Positions 49,283 through 59,842 of a stretch of 64,000 nucleotides of DNA are shown here, in pieces. The position numbers and the translations under genes are program-made. Origin of the DNA: Straminergon stramineum (taxonomy: Eukaryota > Streptophyta > Bryopsida > Hypnales > Calliergonaceae); NCBI GenBank assembly GCA_963920665.1, contig OY987271.1, positions 9,427,350-9,491,349 of the forward strand, in the 5' to 3' direction. Position 1 is the stretch's first letter. Every line of letters begins with the position of its first letter. The notes beneath the pieces are model-generated. The model was not told where the DNA came from. It did not search any database and saw only the letters and a list, made by a program, of their open reading frames with translations.

Positions 49283-50183
49283 TTAACCCTTAAAATTCTT
49301 TCATGTTTAGAGGTCTTCCTAAAATCTTCATTATATTTATGTTTTTAACAAATCCAACCATAGGATTCTTTAGTAAATTTTTTAGAATAAACCTTCCTAA
49401 AATTTGAGGATAAAAAATCCTACGAATTGTAAGATCATAATGCTTGGATTTCAAAAAGAAGTATTTTTCAATTCTTCACATAGGGTTAGATTTAATCTTT
49501 CAAATTTTTTACCTAAAAATGTGTAGATCCTACAACTTGCAACGCTCTATAATATGTTGAAAAAATAATTTGGAAATACATATAAATAATTTCAACAAAA
49601 AATATTTCATATTTGTACTTGAAAAAAATCTTAAGTGAAAAGAAGTAGAAAATGATTGAAAATACTAAATTTTTAAGAATTTAGTTATATGGAATTGAAA
49701 ATTTCCAATCCCTATGATTGTAATGTTGTAATAAATAATTTACATCCTAGGATTTTATTTTTTCCAAAAGAATTAAAAATTGAGTTAAATAAAGGATATT
49801 AAAGTTTATTTAAGAGTTGGAATTCCATACCTACCCACAAACTAAAACTTTTGATAACTTTCATCTCATTGATCCAAATGGAATTGATTCAAAGTTTTTC
49901 AGGAATAAATAAATCTAGAATACCAATTTCAAATTTTTATATCTTGAAAAACAATGATTTTTACTGATTTGTCTGCACTCGGATTCAAATAAGAAACCAC
50001 ATAGCATTCAATAACTTTTTAATCATGTAGTCAAAAGTTTTTAAAATTGTTGTACATTAAAGCTACACCTCAACTACATCTTGGGTGAAAATTTCAAAGA
50101 AAAAAGTGGAGATTTCATTCATAAATGGATGATTGAAATGCTACTTGTTGCAAAAAAATGTTTCTCAGTCTTTCAGGGATTAA
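49283..50183 (-). mobile_element. TTAA-bounded element copy E, 901 bp, reverse orientation
   Basis: Starts TTAACCCTTAAAATTC and ends CTTTCAGGGATTAA. The interior follows copy D in reverse orientation (AGAAGTAGAAAATGATTGAA, TTTGATAACTTTCATCTCAT, AAAGCTACACCTCAACTACA) but is more diverged. Its terminal TTAA (50180-50183) is shared with the next element. Confidence 0.65.
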
Positions 50184-50748
50184 CCCCTAAAGACTAATTG
50201 TCCATTGAACAAACAATTGAAAATTTGGATAGGTTCCTATGAAGTTGATTTTGGTCAGATGCTCATGAAATTTTGACACAAGGTGTGATCATGTACCTCC
50301 TTAGTAGACATATAATTTTTTTCTGATAAGGTGCCCAAATCAAAAGTTATGTTGTCTTTAATTGGTTTTTTTTAATCAAACAACATGTTCAAAACTCCTT
50401 TACTTCTAAAATTTGGTAGGCATGTATCCTACATGATATAAGATGCAAATATAAAAGAAAATAACCAAGTGTAGTGTAAAAATATCACTTTTAGAGGAGT
50501 TAAAATTTTATAGCCCTATCAAGCATGGTAGAAAAAAAAAATTTTAACCTCAAATGTTATAATCTTTCAATATGTGTGTTCAAAGTTTCTGAAATTTTTC
50601 CCACACATTATTAGAGTAGCCTAGTACAAATTTGCTTAGTTGAATTTTGAAAAAAAACTTCTTTTTTCATTTTTTTTCTCACTGCCCTGAGAAGTTGCAG
50701 TTTTTCACAATTTTTGCTCAAAATATGCCTCCAAGCTTTAGGGGTTAA
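50180..50748. mobile_element. TTAA-bounded element copy F, 569 bp, abutting copy E
   Basis: Starts TTAACCCCTAAAGACT at the very TTAA that closes copy E, and ends AGCTTTAGGGGTTAA. The interior is unlike copies A-D. It carries GAAATTTTGACACAAGGTGT, TTCTGAAATTTTTCCCACAC and CTCCAAGC near the right end. It may represent a third subfamily related to 39025-39670. Non-coding. Confidence 0.7.
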
Positions 50749-51099
50749 TATAAAAATTGAAGGCATGGTGAGGAGGTATTTAAGAACTTGAAGATAAAAA
50801 GGGATGATGATTTGTAGGGGTATTCATTTGAGTCTCAAATACATTCATTAGAGATTATATGTTTTAAATGTAGCCTTTAAGGTGGCCTTGTTGGTTGTAT
50901 ATTTCATATTATAGTCAGACTTGGGGAAGTGAGAAGCCAATCAAAAAATTGTCTTTTGAGTGGATAGTGAGGGTCAGGTATCCATCCAAAAGACAATGGG
51001 ATTGATTTTTAATTTTATTACTCCACTTACCAATTTTTTTTAAAAGCCACTCCCACGCATACTTGTATTTTTTATGAGCAATTTATTTGGCAAACGATA

Positions 51100-51300
51100 T
51101 GGGTTATATCAACATATTCAATACTTATTTAGTATTTAGTAATTAGTATGTCTATAGTATATATTATGTATTCAATACATAATCAGAATGTATTCAATAT
51201 TCAGTACTTAATATATATACAATATACAATATATTGTATGTATTCAATATTCAATATATATTTTGTATTTAATAAATGGCATTAAGGGGGGGGGGGGGTC
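51100..51300. repeat. AT-rich simple repeats and 13-G tract
   Basis: Runs of TATTCAATATTCA and ATATACAATATAC variants followed by 13 G (51286-51298). The next 150 bp (51330-51440) contain several more G- or C-runs (GGGGGGGAGGG, CCCCCC). No function evident. Confidence 0.65.
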
Positions 51301-51517
51301 AATTTATTTTTTATTTTAAATCAATAGCCAGGAAAAAAAATGGGGGGGAGGGAATGGCAAGGGCGGGGCCAGCCTGAAATCCTATAATTTATTTCCCCCC
51401 AAAAATTGGAATCAACGACAGGGGCGGTGGCTTCATCCCTTAATCGACAACCTTCATTTTTCCTTAAGGAGAGAGGGGACTAGTTCTCTCTCTTGTAATC
51501 ACAGGAGATAGTCAGAC

Positions 51518-51805
51518 TTGGAGATTTACTTTTATTACCATATTTGTGAAGCCTTAGAAGAATACTTTAAAATAATAATTGGTATATTGGTATTAGAGCT
51601 AAGTTCTAATCTTTCAAATAAGGTGGATATGGATGCAGATATGATTCTTATTGTACAAGAAGCAACAAACAATGCAATAAATAATAGTGGTATCATACAA
51701 ATCTTGTTAGAATTTTTTTTAAAGTTGAAAGCATTGAAAAAAAATTCTAATGCCAACATGAAGGCAATAGAAGTGAAAAGGGAGAAAGAACAAGTCTTGA
51801 AGTAG
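51518..51805 (+). other. Open frame of 95 codons, unrecognised, probably transposon-derived
   Basis: The translation starts MEIYFYYHICEALEEYF and has a Lys/Asn-rich tail. It has no recognised domain. It ends 15 bp before the MITE at 51820. The similarly long open frame on the other strand (51535-51819) shows that the base bias alone keeps frames open here. Listed so that the segment is accounted for, not as a gene call. Confidence 0.2.
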
Positions 51806-51819
51806 AAATTAGTAGACAA

Positions 51820-52022
51820 AAGGTAAGAGCACCCAATGGCATTAGACTCTACAAAGCATAATCATTTTAGGTTGTAAATGTAAGTTGACTGTAGAAAGCT
51901 TATTTTTTTGACCTAAAATGATAAGATGTCTAAAATCTAGCTACATTTATATTCTAGAATGAACTCTTGATCTAAAAAGGGACACCATTAGGTACAAGGA
52001 TGGCACTGGATGCTCTTACCTT
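51820..52022 (-). mobile_element. MITE-like inverted-end element, second copy, 203 bp
   Basis: Left end AAGGTAAGAGCACCCAATGG and reversed right end AAGGTAAGAGCATCCAGTGC form the same terminus as 21678-21899. The interior is conserved in the opposite orientation to that copy. Non-coding. Confidence 0.65.
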
Positions 52023-52219
52023 AGAGAAGTTTCAAAAAGGCAACTATGCATCCAACCAAAAGTTAATACATACCCACCCTCTTTCTTGAAACTTCTTTAG
52101 TTTTGTGTTGCATACACTTTAGAGTTTTCTAGAAATAGTTGTTCTAGAGAAGTAATAGTACTTTGGGAATAGAAATAAAATATAGATAGTAGCATATAAG
52201 GTAATAGATATTAGACTAA

Positions 52220-52847
52220 GTTATCCTTAGTCTCCACAACACATTTCTTGCACTTTTAGCTTCGTGCTCTAGCTATGCTCTCGTACTCTTCCTTAAAATA
52301 TAGGATCTAATCTTCTCTTGAAGAATATCCATTTGTCGTGTGTTTACAGTGTCCATAACAATTTGTCAAGACTACATTTAAATTTTACTTTGAAGGATTT
52401 TGCTCTTGGATTTTTGTCATAGCATATGGATAGAGTATGAGATTGTTATAAAAATTGGTATGTAAACTCTTATTGGAGTCTTTTACCACCTTCACTTCAA
52501 AAAACAAGATTCAGACGATTTTTCAAAAGTTACAAGAGTTCAAAGTTCTAGAGTTATTGAGGAAATAGTTTAAATCTTATTTTATAAAATAAATATGGTA
52601 AAGGACTCTTATAAGAATCAACATACCAATTTTCAAAATATTTTGTCCATATGCTATGATAAGAAATCCGAGATCAAAATCCTACAAAGTAGAATTGGAA
52701 TGTAGTCTTGGCAAACTATTATGAACACCATAAATACAAGATAAATGGATATTCTTCAAGACAAAATGAGATCTTAGATTTCAAGAAAGAATAGTTAGAG
52801 CAAGAAACTAGAAGTGCAAGAGATGTGTTGTCGAGACGAAGGATCAC
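52220..52847. mobile_element. Foldback element, arms about 300 bp
   Basis: The left arm contains CCACAACACATTTCTTGCAC, GAAGAATATCCATTTGTCGT and AATTTGTCAAGACTACATTT. The right arm carries their reverse complements in mirrored order (TGTAGTCTTGGCAAACTATT, ATGGATATTCTTCAAGAC, GTGCAAGAGATGTGTTGTCG). The turn is near 52530. No other copy was noticed in this window. No coding capacity. Confidence 0.7.
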
Positions 52848-53758
52848 CTTAGCTTTGATATCCTTAAATACTACTAACTCTTTTAATTACTTATAGCTCT
52901 TTCTTTAGAGTACTACTACTTCTAGAAGGTTTTAAGGTGTCTGTCTATGACAATCTATTGGTTTGCACTCCAAGATATATTTTTTTCCTCCCTCCTCACT
53001 TTTCCTACCTCCATTGTCCATAAATTGTTTTTGGCTAAACTCAACTTAGAAATCTCTTCTAACAAGATTTATACATTAGCACTATTATCTATTGCCAAAT
53101 TACTTTGGAAGTTTCTAAAACAAAGTGATTTAGCAATTTTTAGTTTAACTTATCTTGGACATATGCCACAATGGCCCATATTACAATTAATAATCTGCAT
53201 AGTCATGAGACTAGTGAAGAATGTTATTTTCATTTGAAGGTTACACTTTCATGTTATCAAAAATGACCTCAATGGTTACATTTAAGGATTCTATAATGTT
53301 CATAATGGCTCATGTTATGGAAATGATATATTTGTTAGCTTTGTAAAGGTAATATTGAAGTGTTTATTTAACCACAATAGACTTGCTTCTAAATGACGAA
53401 GTTATCATAACATTCTTAAATTAATCCAATGCAAAAATGTCCTTTGGAAAGAAGTCACATCTAGGTTTGTTTGACACTATTGGACTAAACAAGAGAATAT
53501 TAAAGAAGATTATATAAGGATCAAAAAGCTACAACAAACTATAGAGAAATCAATATGAACTAAAAGGTATCTTTAAGGATATACTGAGGTATTTTTATAT
53601 ACATTAAAGAATCTCATGAAAACAATTTTGGAATACATTGATTAAGAATGTCTTGAGAACAAAAATACTATACTTTACAATTGTGCCAACTTAGTTTGCA
53701 ATTGATACAACAGAGATTAAATGAAAAAAATTCTCCAACCTTTGTTTTGAGGCAAGTG
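52848..53758. other. Gene-free spacer
   Basis: AT-rich. The longest open frame is 96 codons on plus (52947-53237), with Leu/Ile/Ser-rich content and no recognised domain. Possibly a decayed transposon fragment. Confidence 0.4.
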
Positions 53759-54506
53759 CAATGGGCTATAGTTCATTTACAAATTGCCAATTTGAGCCAT
53801 TCAAATTTTCTTGTACAATGTGGATTATAATTGGCATATTTTGGTAAGCATATTATCATGACATCATTACACAATCTTAATCACACATACCAAATTTTAG
53901 TTTCAAAAAACCAAAACTCCATTTTTGGTTAATTCTTTAATTTAATAGTCATGATTTTACATGATAATTCATTGAAAAACATTCATGATGAATTTTTTTA
54001 ATTCAATTGCATTAATATGTAGGGAACATCCATACACACAATTCATATTAAAACACCCCCTTAAGTAACAAGAATATTGTCCAGGAAGAGTTCAATGTAG
54101 GGTGTCATATTATCCAACTTTATAAAATAGATGCTCTTATATTTTAACTAAATTTTAGCAAAGTTCTTGTACTATACCATCATGTTCAAATGTACAAAGC
54201 TAGTTATTGTGTAAGGGTCACATAGCATATGATACTTGACATTGAACTCTTCATAGACAATATTTTTGTTACAAAAGGGGGTGATTTTTAATATGAAACA
54301 TGTGTGTATGGATGTTCCCTACATATCTAAGCAATTGAATTAAAAAAATTCATCACTAATTCTTTTCAATAAAATATAATGTAAAATCATGAAAGTTGAC
54401 TTTTTAAATTCACCAAAAATGCCAATTTAATTCATATATTTTGTACAAATCTTTGAGTGGCTCAAATTGGCAATTTGTAAATGAACTAAGGTAAATCAGC
54501 CCATTG
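53759..54506. mobile_element. Foldback (MITE-like) element copy 2, 748 bp
   Basis: Almost the whole length is an inverted repeat. The terminal CAATGGGCTATAGTTCATTT pairs with AAATGAACTAAGGTAAATCA then GCCCATTG. Further in, ACAAATTGCCAATTTGAGCC pairs with GGCTCAAATTGGCAATTTGT, and AGGGAACATCCATACACACA with its partner. The turn is near 54180. The interior is shared with 45812-46606. Target duplication not clear. Confidence 0.78.
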
Positions 54507-56620
54507 TGGTCAAATGACCCATAGTGGTCACCTAGCAAGTCACTCCAATGTAGTTTTTTTCAGACCCCATCATGGGTTTTATTAGTATATTTTGGACCAC
54601 AATCAATGTCTTACCTAACAGTAATGGAGTGATTAGTGACTGCATTAGGAACTTCTAACTTTTCAGTGCAGTTTCATTGTAGGAAGTGACTTTTATAGGC
54701 CTTTCACATTAGAAATTATTGTGACTGCTTTAGGTGTGTAAGATGAGCGTGATGGATACAAATTCTGTTGGTTCTGGGGTAGTCTACAGACTCTTATGGG
54801 CCATGATACGCTGAACACTTCAAAAATTCGTAGAAAATTCATACTTTGTCAAAAAAATATAATTTCAAATGCTCTCACTGTTTCTCAAATTTGTGTTTAT
54901 GTCAGAAAAAAATGAAAAAATTTCAGCCATGGCATGAGTATGAACTCCTAATTCTGACCGCAATGGGCTGTTTTACCTTATCATCTATTGAACATCTTAA
55001 AAGTTTGTTCATTCCAGATCTCATGTCAATGCTCACTACATTCCTTTGTAGTTGCATGTAAGGTAAGTAAGCCATTAACCAGACACACAATCAAATCGCA
55101 CTCGGAAGAATGTGCATATGATGATATTGTCTGAAATGAAACTGTCTTCCCACCGCAGAGGCACACTGTGCAATGATTGGTAACTCGAAGTTGGAATGAA
55201 ATCTGCAAGAAGAAATCTTCTCACTATTTTTTTGGAAGTGAATCTTCACATGACATTAATAATCACGCCAAGTTTCAAAGCTTAAAAGCTGCTATAATAT
55301 TCTGGGGAAGGATTTAAATTTTGTCTGGGCAATAATTGGCACATCTACCTTAGATAAAAAAAAATTGGACAATCTCTTCATCCCATGTCCAAAGTTCATT
55401 GCTACGGTGTGCTGCCACTTCCCTCTTACTGCAAACATAGGCATTTAGAAAAAATATTCTAATCACTTCAAATTAACATCTCTCATTGCAAACTAATGCA
55501 TGCCACTCATTATTTGTTTACGATTTTTTTGCTAACTAGATGTCACTTCCTCCCTCCAACTCCATACTGAAGTAGGAACCCCTAGTGCTAGGTGCCTAAA
55601 ATCTCAAAACATCCACCACAAACAAGTAAACTCTTCATAATATAATATCCAAACGATGGATTCTCCAGTACATTCAAGCCTCCTATCATTAGCCAAAAAA
55701 AAGGTACATACGTACTACCAATCTGAGAATAGAAACTGTTCATACTACAGGAAAAAAGTGGCGATTTTAGACTTACATAGCATGACTCAACAATTCATCA
55801 AACCACTCTTCAATTCTGTAGTGTCAATATCCGTTGTCATCGACTTGCTTCAAAACCTAGAATTAGAATGTCATGTTCATTTTTCACCACATTTTGGTGC
55901 AATCACAACACCCTTGAGAAGCGTCCGCTCTGGCCATCTTAAGCATTGAGCTATGAAGTGACAGTAGCTGTTGAACTGATATTCATAACGTTTCCCACAC
56001 AGGTGGAGGGTATACTCTCTCCTCAAGACGGAAACTGAGGAAAAATACCTGGTCTCATAACATCATAATTTTGATCCCTCATTAAAGGCAGAGCTTTGAT
56101 TCTCATGCTAACAATATTGGACAAATTCCATAAGAGAGCGTTCAAGAAGCTGCTTCAATTTCATGTATAATGATTCTAGATTTCTAGCATTTGCAGGGAA
56201 AGCCAGCTTTCTTGACTTCAAAAACTGACAGAAAAAACTGACAGATTACCTTTAAAGGGAAGCAAGGAGGCAGGGCCAGAATGCAACCTGAAATAAATGA
56301 AAAATGAAGAATTAGGTTTAGGGTGCAACTTCACAGTGCTCACCAGTTTTGCACAAATTCACAGATTCCAGTGCAGCCAGTAGCTTCTACAACAAAGTAA
56401 CAGGACGACGCTGCCTTGTTGCGGATTGAAAGGAGGGTCAACTGATCTAATGGTTTTGCTTGAAATTTTCTTTGAGGGGACAAAATTCGATTCCCGGAAC
56501 ACCTGGGCCAGCAAGAAGTTAGCTCTCACCTGCATCACAAAATAGTCGAAATTGAAAATCAGAACAGCATCGCATTGCTTACACATTCACTCTTACCCAC
56601 CGAAATGCCCAAACTTCACC
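54507..56620. other. Composition shift with possible exons on the minus strand, no gene recognised
   Basis: From about 54700 the sequence is less AT-rich and less repetitive. On the minus strand there are plausible splice signals. A donor at about 56598 (GGGTAAGAGTG) and an acceptor near 56534 (TTTGTGATGCAG) frame a segment with a following GTGAGC donor near 56343. An acceptor near 56288 (TTTATTTCAG) precedes a short segment closed by GTAATCTG near 56249. Translations of these segments (for example VRANFLLAQVFRESNFVPSK) match nothing recognised. A non-coding transcript or a decayed gene is possible. Confidence 0.3.
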
Positions 56621-56624
56621 GCCA

Positions 56625-56985
56625 AACCCTAAAAGTCCAGAATCAACCCTAAAACCTCATGTCCAGACCTTAACCCTAAACCCTAAATGTAATGTAATGT
56701 AACCCTCAATGTAACGTAATGTAAAATATCCAGACTAACTCCCTGAACCCTACTAGTCCAGAATTAATCCCTAAACCCTAAACCCTAAAAACCCTAACCC
56801 TAAACCCTGTTTGGCCAGAATTAAACCCTAAACTATATTTGGCCAGAATTTATCCCTAAATCCTGCTGGTCCAGAAAAACCCTAAACCCTACTTTTCCAG
56901 AATTGAACTTTGAACCCCTTTTTGTCCAGAATTAGTCCCTAAACCGTACATGTCCATAATAAACCCTAAATCGCAGCTTTCAAGA
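56625..56985. repeat. Telomere-like CCCTAAA repeats mixed with GTCCAGAATT units
   Basis: About a dozen AACCCTAAA motifs, the plant telomere heptamer CCCTAAA, are interleaved with (G)GCCAGAATT or GTCCAGAATT at roughly 25-40 bp spacing. The densest run is 56769-56815. A short (TGTAA)n-like stretch lies at 56688-56725. This resembles a degenerate tandem repeat rather than a pure interstitial telomere. AAACCCTAA is also the telo-box of plant promoters, so a regulatory role for a minus-strand transcript is conceivable. Confidence 0.7.
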
Positions 56986-56999
56986 ATCAACAAATTTTG

Positions 57000-57957
57000 A
57001 TTGTTCATAACCCATAAAATCTTTTGGAATAACGATGGTTTTTCATTTTATGCGTGTCAAATGCATGGTCCTACGTATGTTATTCAAAAACGAGAAAAGT
57101 GCAAATGACAAGAAGGATAACTACATCAGAAACACAAACAATCATCACGATTTATTCCCGTAAACCCTGAAGGAAATCAACTGTAAAATGACAGGATCAA
57201 CTACCGCACCTTCGGAAGAGATGTCAATCGCCTCCTCATTTGGAAGATATAATATCACGCAGGTGATTAGCTAGAAGCTGGAGACGTAGAATCCGTTGCA
57301 TTGTTCGGCACCAAAATTAAGCAGCAGCTCGAGCAACAATGTCAAGTCTTGTGCATAGTCGCATTGATTGCAGACAGAAGACCTCATGAATGGTTGATCA
57401 CCCGGAGAACATGCATCCGCCGTAAAATGGTTTTCATTGGTACTGATATTGGTACTGATATTGTCATTGCAGTAATAATTGAGGGCAAACACTCTTGGAT
57501 CCAATCTGCACAAACAATCAAATTGGATGAATACAATCAAATCAAAACATGAGAAAAACTGTGAAATAGGACTGGCTTTTCAGCGCATGCAGTTTTCAAA
57601 TTGAAATAGAAGGATTGTGGACGTTGCTATGACTGATCACAATTGTTCCGATGCAAGAAGCATGGTACCTCGTGATGAAATCCTTGAAAATGTAAGGTAG
57701 AGGCTTCATTGTCCATAGAGGAGAGATTAGATTTGTGCTGATATGCAAATACTTAATTGTTAACCCTGCAATTTGTTAAGTAGCTTAACAAAAAGAAGTG
57801 CAAAAATTCAGATGGTGCAAGTTTGCAGGGAATGGTTCAAAGTTCACCTGTATGGTGAATGGAACTTCTCCCTGACTTTATGATGAATGGAAACAGACAT
57901 TAGATCATAGCAAAACTGTAAATCAGCAAGGACTGACTGGCAACCTACTTTGTTCAG
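57000..57957 (-). other. 3' flank and probable 3' UTR of the ARM-repeat gene
   Basis: No convincing gene. Short overlapping open frames on both strands (57271-57552) are mutual shadows. The part nearest 57957 would be the 3' UTR of the minus-strand ARM gene. The polyadenylation site was not placed. A direct repeat (TTGGTACTGATA twice) occurs near 57440-57465. Confidence 0.4.
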
Positions 57958-59760
57958 TCAGAAGGGCAGGCTTTTGGAGCTGGAGCATCCCGAAAGCGAG
58001 AATACGCGCTTCACGCCGTCTCCTTTACCAATTTCGAAGAGCGGAAGCTGCGCGCGTCGCACAATGCGTTGCAAGTTCTGCTCCAAGCTCTGCTGCACCA
58101 TGTGGTTCACCACTTTGCTTCCTTCGCTGACAACGAGATGGTTTGGGTGTTCCTCATTTTTGGGTTTCCTCGGAGGAGGTCCCATGGGCGCCGACATGGG
58201 GCGCGGCAAACCCTGCTCGCGATCCTCCCGCAAGCATTCCAGAATGCGCACCGCGCGCTTCTGCGCCAAGGCGCTTCCTAGAAGCGAAACCTCCAGCAGC
58301 GCCGGTATCGCGCGTTTCTGCACCATGGCTTGGCGAAGGCCATGGCTCTGATGCGCAAGCACCATGAGAATGTACGCCGCGCGCTCCTGGCATTTCCCAA
58401 ATTGAATGCCCCAGCTGAGAACGTCAATCAGACTCTCCACCACTGTCTCCGTGACGCACTTGCGACCAATTGCCACCCCGATTATGTTGCCCAGCACCGC
58501 CAAGGCCTTCTCAGCATTCACATTCGCTTTCGTATTCGCATCCCGTGTTTTCAGAATTTCCACGAGCGCGATCGTGGCGTCCCCCTCAACGAAGAATTTG
58601 ATATTGGCCTGCGCAAGTGAGAGGTTGTAAAGCGCGCGGAGCGATTCCCAGCGGATGGGCTCCTTGATGCTCTGGTTGAGTATTCGGACGAGCTCCGGAA
58701 TGGCGCCACTGGAGCCAATCAGGGTCTTGTTGCGGTCGAGGGCGGACAAGCTTAAGAAATTCGCGACCACGGTCTCCTGAATTCCCGCCTCCCGTTTTTG
58801 TAATAGCGTTACCAGCTTGGGCACGACGCCGGCGTCGACGATAGCGGCTTTGTTGACGTCGTTGCCGCCGGCTAGCGTGTAGAGTGTTAGAAGCGCGGAG
58901 TGCACGCAGAAGCTGGAAGTGGATTCCAGCATTGCGACTAACGGCGCGATGGCGCCGAGCGACGCGAACGTAACGCGCGCGGGCGGGTAATCCCTCGCAA
59001 GAATGCGCACTTCGGCCGCGACCACGCCTTGCTCCTTCCCTCGCTTACAACGCAAATGCGTCACGAGCACCTGCGTTCGGTACCCGACATCATCGCTATC
59101 AAGTCGTAACCGCAGATTCTTTCGAGCCTGTGAAAGAACGCTCGGGTCCTTCCTTCCTTCGGAACATTGCACCAAATCCGTCGTTACGAATCGCATGGGC
59201 TCCAAAACAGGCTTTCCGAACTCGTACTGACTTTTACAATCCTCCTTTTGCTCCTCGCTTCTTACAATCCGCGACAAATCCCCGCACGCCACCCATGTGA
59301 TGGGATCCCCACTTCCCCGATCATCACAGCTAGCCGACTCCCCCACGCGAGGCTTTTTCGGCTCTTTGGGTGTCGAAGCTTCCTCCCTCACTCTGTTCTT
59401 CTTTCCCCCAAATCGCCCCACAATCCGACGCCATCGCGACACCTTTCTCTCGACGGAGAAGCCTTGTACTTGAAGCTCTTCCTTGGACATGGCCTCATCG
59501 CGACATGGAGAAGAGGACGAGATGGGGTGCTCGCAGAAGAGTGCATCCCGGAACGAGTGGAAAGCCAAGCACGAAGAGGTCGATTCGATACTTGCGCTCC
59601 GGTGGTGATTTTGTTGCTGGGGCGTGCAGCTTGCGAAACGCTTGGAGTGGAATAGCGAGAGGTTTAAGAAGCGGAAACTCCTCGTAGGGGCGATGGATGG
59701 AGGTCGGGGATTAGTATTATTACTATCCTCCGGAATTGTTGTGACGTCATCGTCCGGCAT
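57958..59760 (-). CDS. Armadillo-repeat protein, U-box-like family without a U-box, 600 aa
   Basis: A single uninterrupted frame, more GC-rich than its surroundings. Residues 1-100 are Ser/Pro-rich and look disordered, and 106-124 form a basic patch (SRWRRIVGRFGGKKNR). From about 225 to 512 come armadillo-type helical repeats, with signatures such as LGAIAPLVAML, AGVVPKLVTLL, SGAIPELVRIL, RWESLRALYNLS, ALAVLGNI, RAAYILMVLAHQS and RAIPALLEVSLLG, each an ARM repeat of about 41 residues. A Pro-rich linker (518-534) leads to a conserved tail ending SSSKSLPF. From family knowledge, plant ARM proteins with this tail are often annotated as U-box protein-like but lack the E2-binding U-box. None is visible here, so ubiquitin ligase activity should not be assumed. 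A protein-binding scaffold role is inferred. The start Met is the first in frame after the inferred UTR intron. Confidence 0.9.
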   Translation of the reverse strand: MPDDDVTTIPEDSNNTNPRPPSIAPTRSFRFLNLSLFHSKRFASCTPQQQNHHRSASIESTSSCLAFHSFRDALFCEHPISSSSPCRDEAMSKEELQVQGFSVERKVSRWRRIVGRFGGKKNRVREEASTPKEPKKPRVGESASCDDRGSGDPITWVACGDLSRIVRSEEQKEDCKSQYEFGKPVLEPMRFVTTDLVQCSEGRKDPSVLSQARKNLRLRLDSDDVGYRTQVLVTHLRCKRGKEQGVVAAEVRILARDYPPARVTFASLGAIAPLVAMLESTSSFCVHSALLTLYTLAGGNDVNKAAIVDAGVVPKLVTLLQKREAGIQETVVANFLSLSALDRNKTLIGSSGAIPELVRILNQSIKEPIRWESLRALYNLSLAQANIKFFVEGDATIALVEILKTRDANTKANVNAEKALAVLGNIIGVAIGRKCVTETVVESLIDVLSWGIQFGKCQERAAYILMVLAHQSHGLRQAMVQKRAIPALLEVSLLGSALAQKRAVRILECLREDREQGLPRPMSAPMGPPPRKPKNEEHPNHLVVSEGSKVVNHMVQQSLEQNLQRIVRRAQLPLFEIGKGDGVKRVFSLSGCSSSKSLPF

Positions 59761-59842
59761 CTTTCAACTTGCGCCGCCGGCCGTCTCGGAAGACTAAACC
59801 GCCATGCTGGAGCTTACGCAACTTCGTTGATGCGTGACTGAG
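59761..59842 (-). promoter_or_regulatory. 5' UTR exon 2 of the ARM-repeat gene with a three-codon upstream ORF
   Basis: On the minus strand the polypyrimidine-containing acceptor TTTGTATTTCACAG ends at 59843, giving a leader of 82 nt to the start codon. Within it lies ATGGCGGTTTAG (59805-59794), a complete Met-Ala-Val upstream ORF whose stop is 33 nt before the main start codon. Such minimal upstream ORFs often lower translation. Whether this one does is inference. Confidence 0.55.

Noticed and set aside
56769..56815. True chromosome end
   Set aside because: The CCCTAAA units are few, degenerate and interleaved with another unit, and gene sequence lies on one side and transposons on the other. 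At most it is an internal telomere-like repeat.
57950..59687. Plus-strand open frames of 70-162 codons over the ARM-repeat gene
   Set aside because: They are antisense shadows created by the GC-rich codons of the 600-residue minus-strand gene. None has a recognisable domain.
57958..59760. U-box E3 ubiquitin ligase annotation
   Set aside because: No U-box sequence is present anywhere in the 600 residues. Only armadillo repeats and the SSSKSLPF-type tail are visible.
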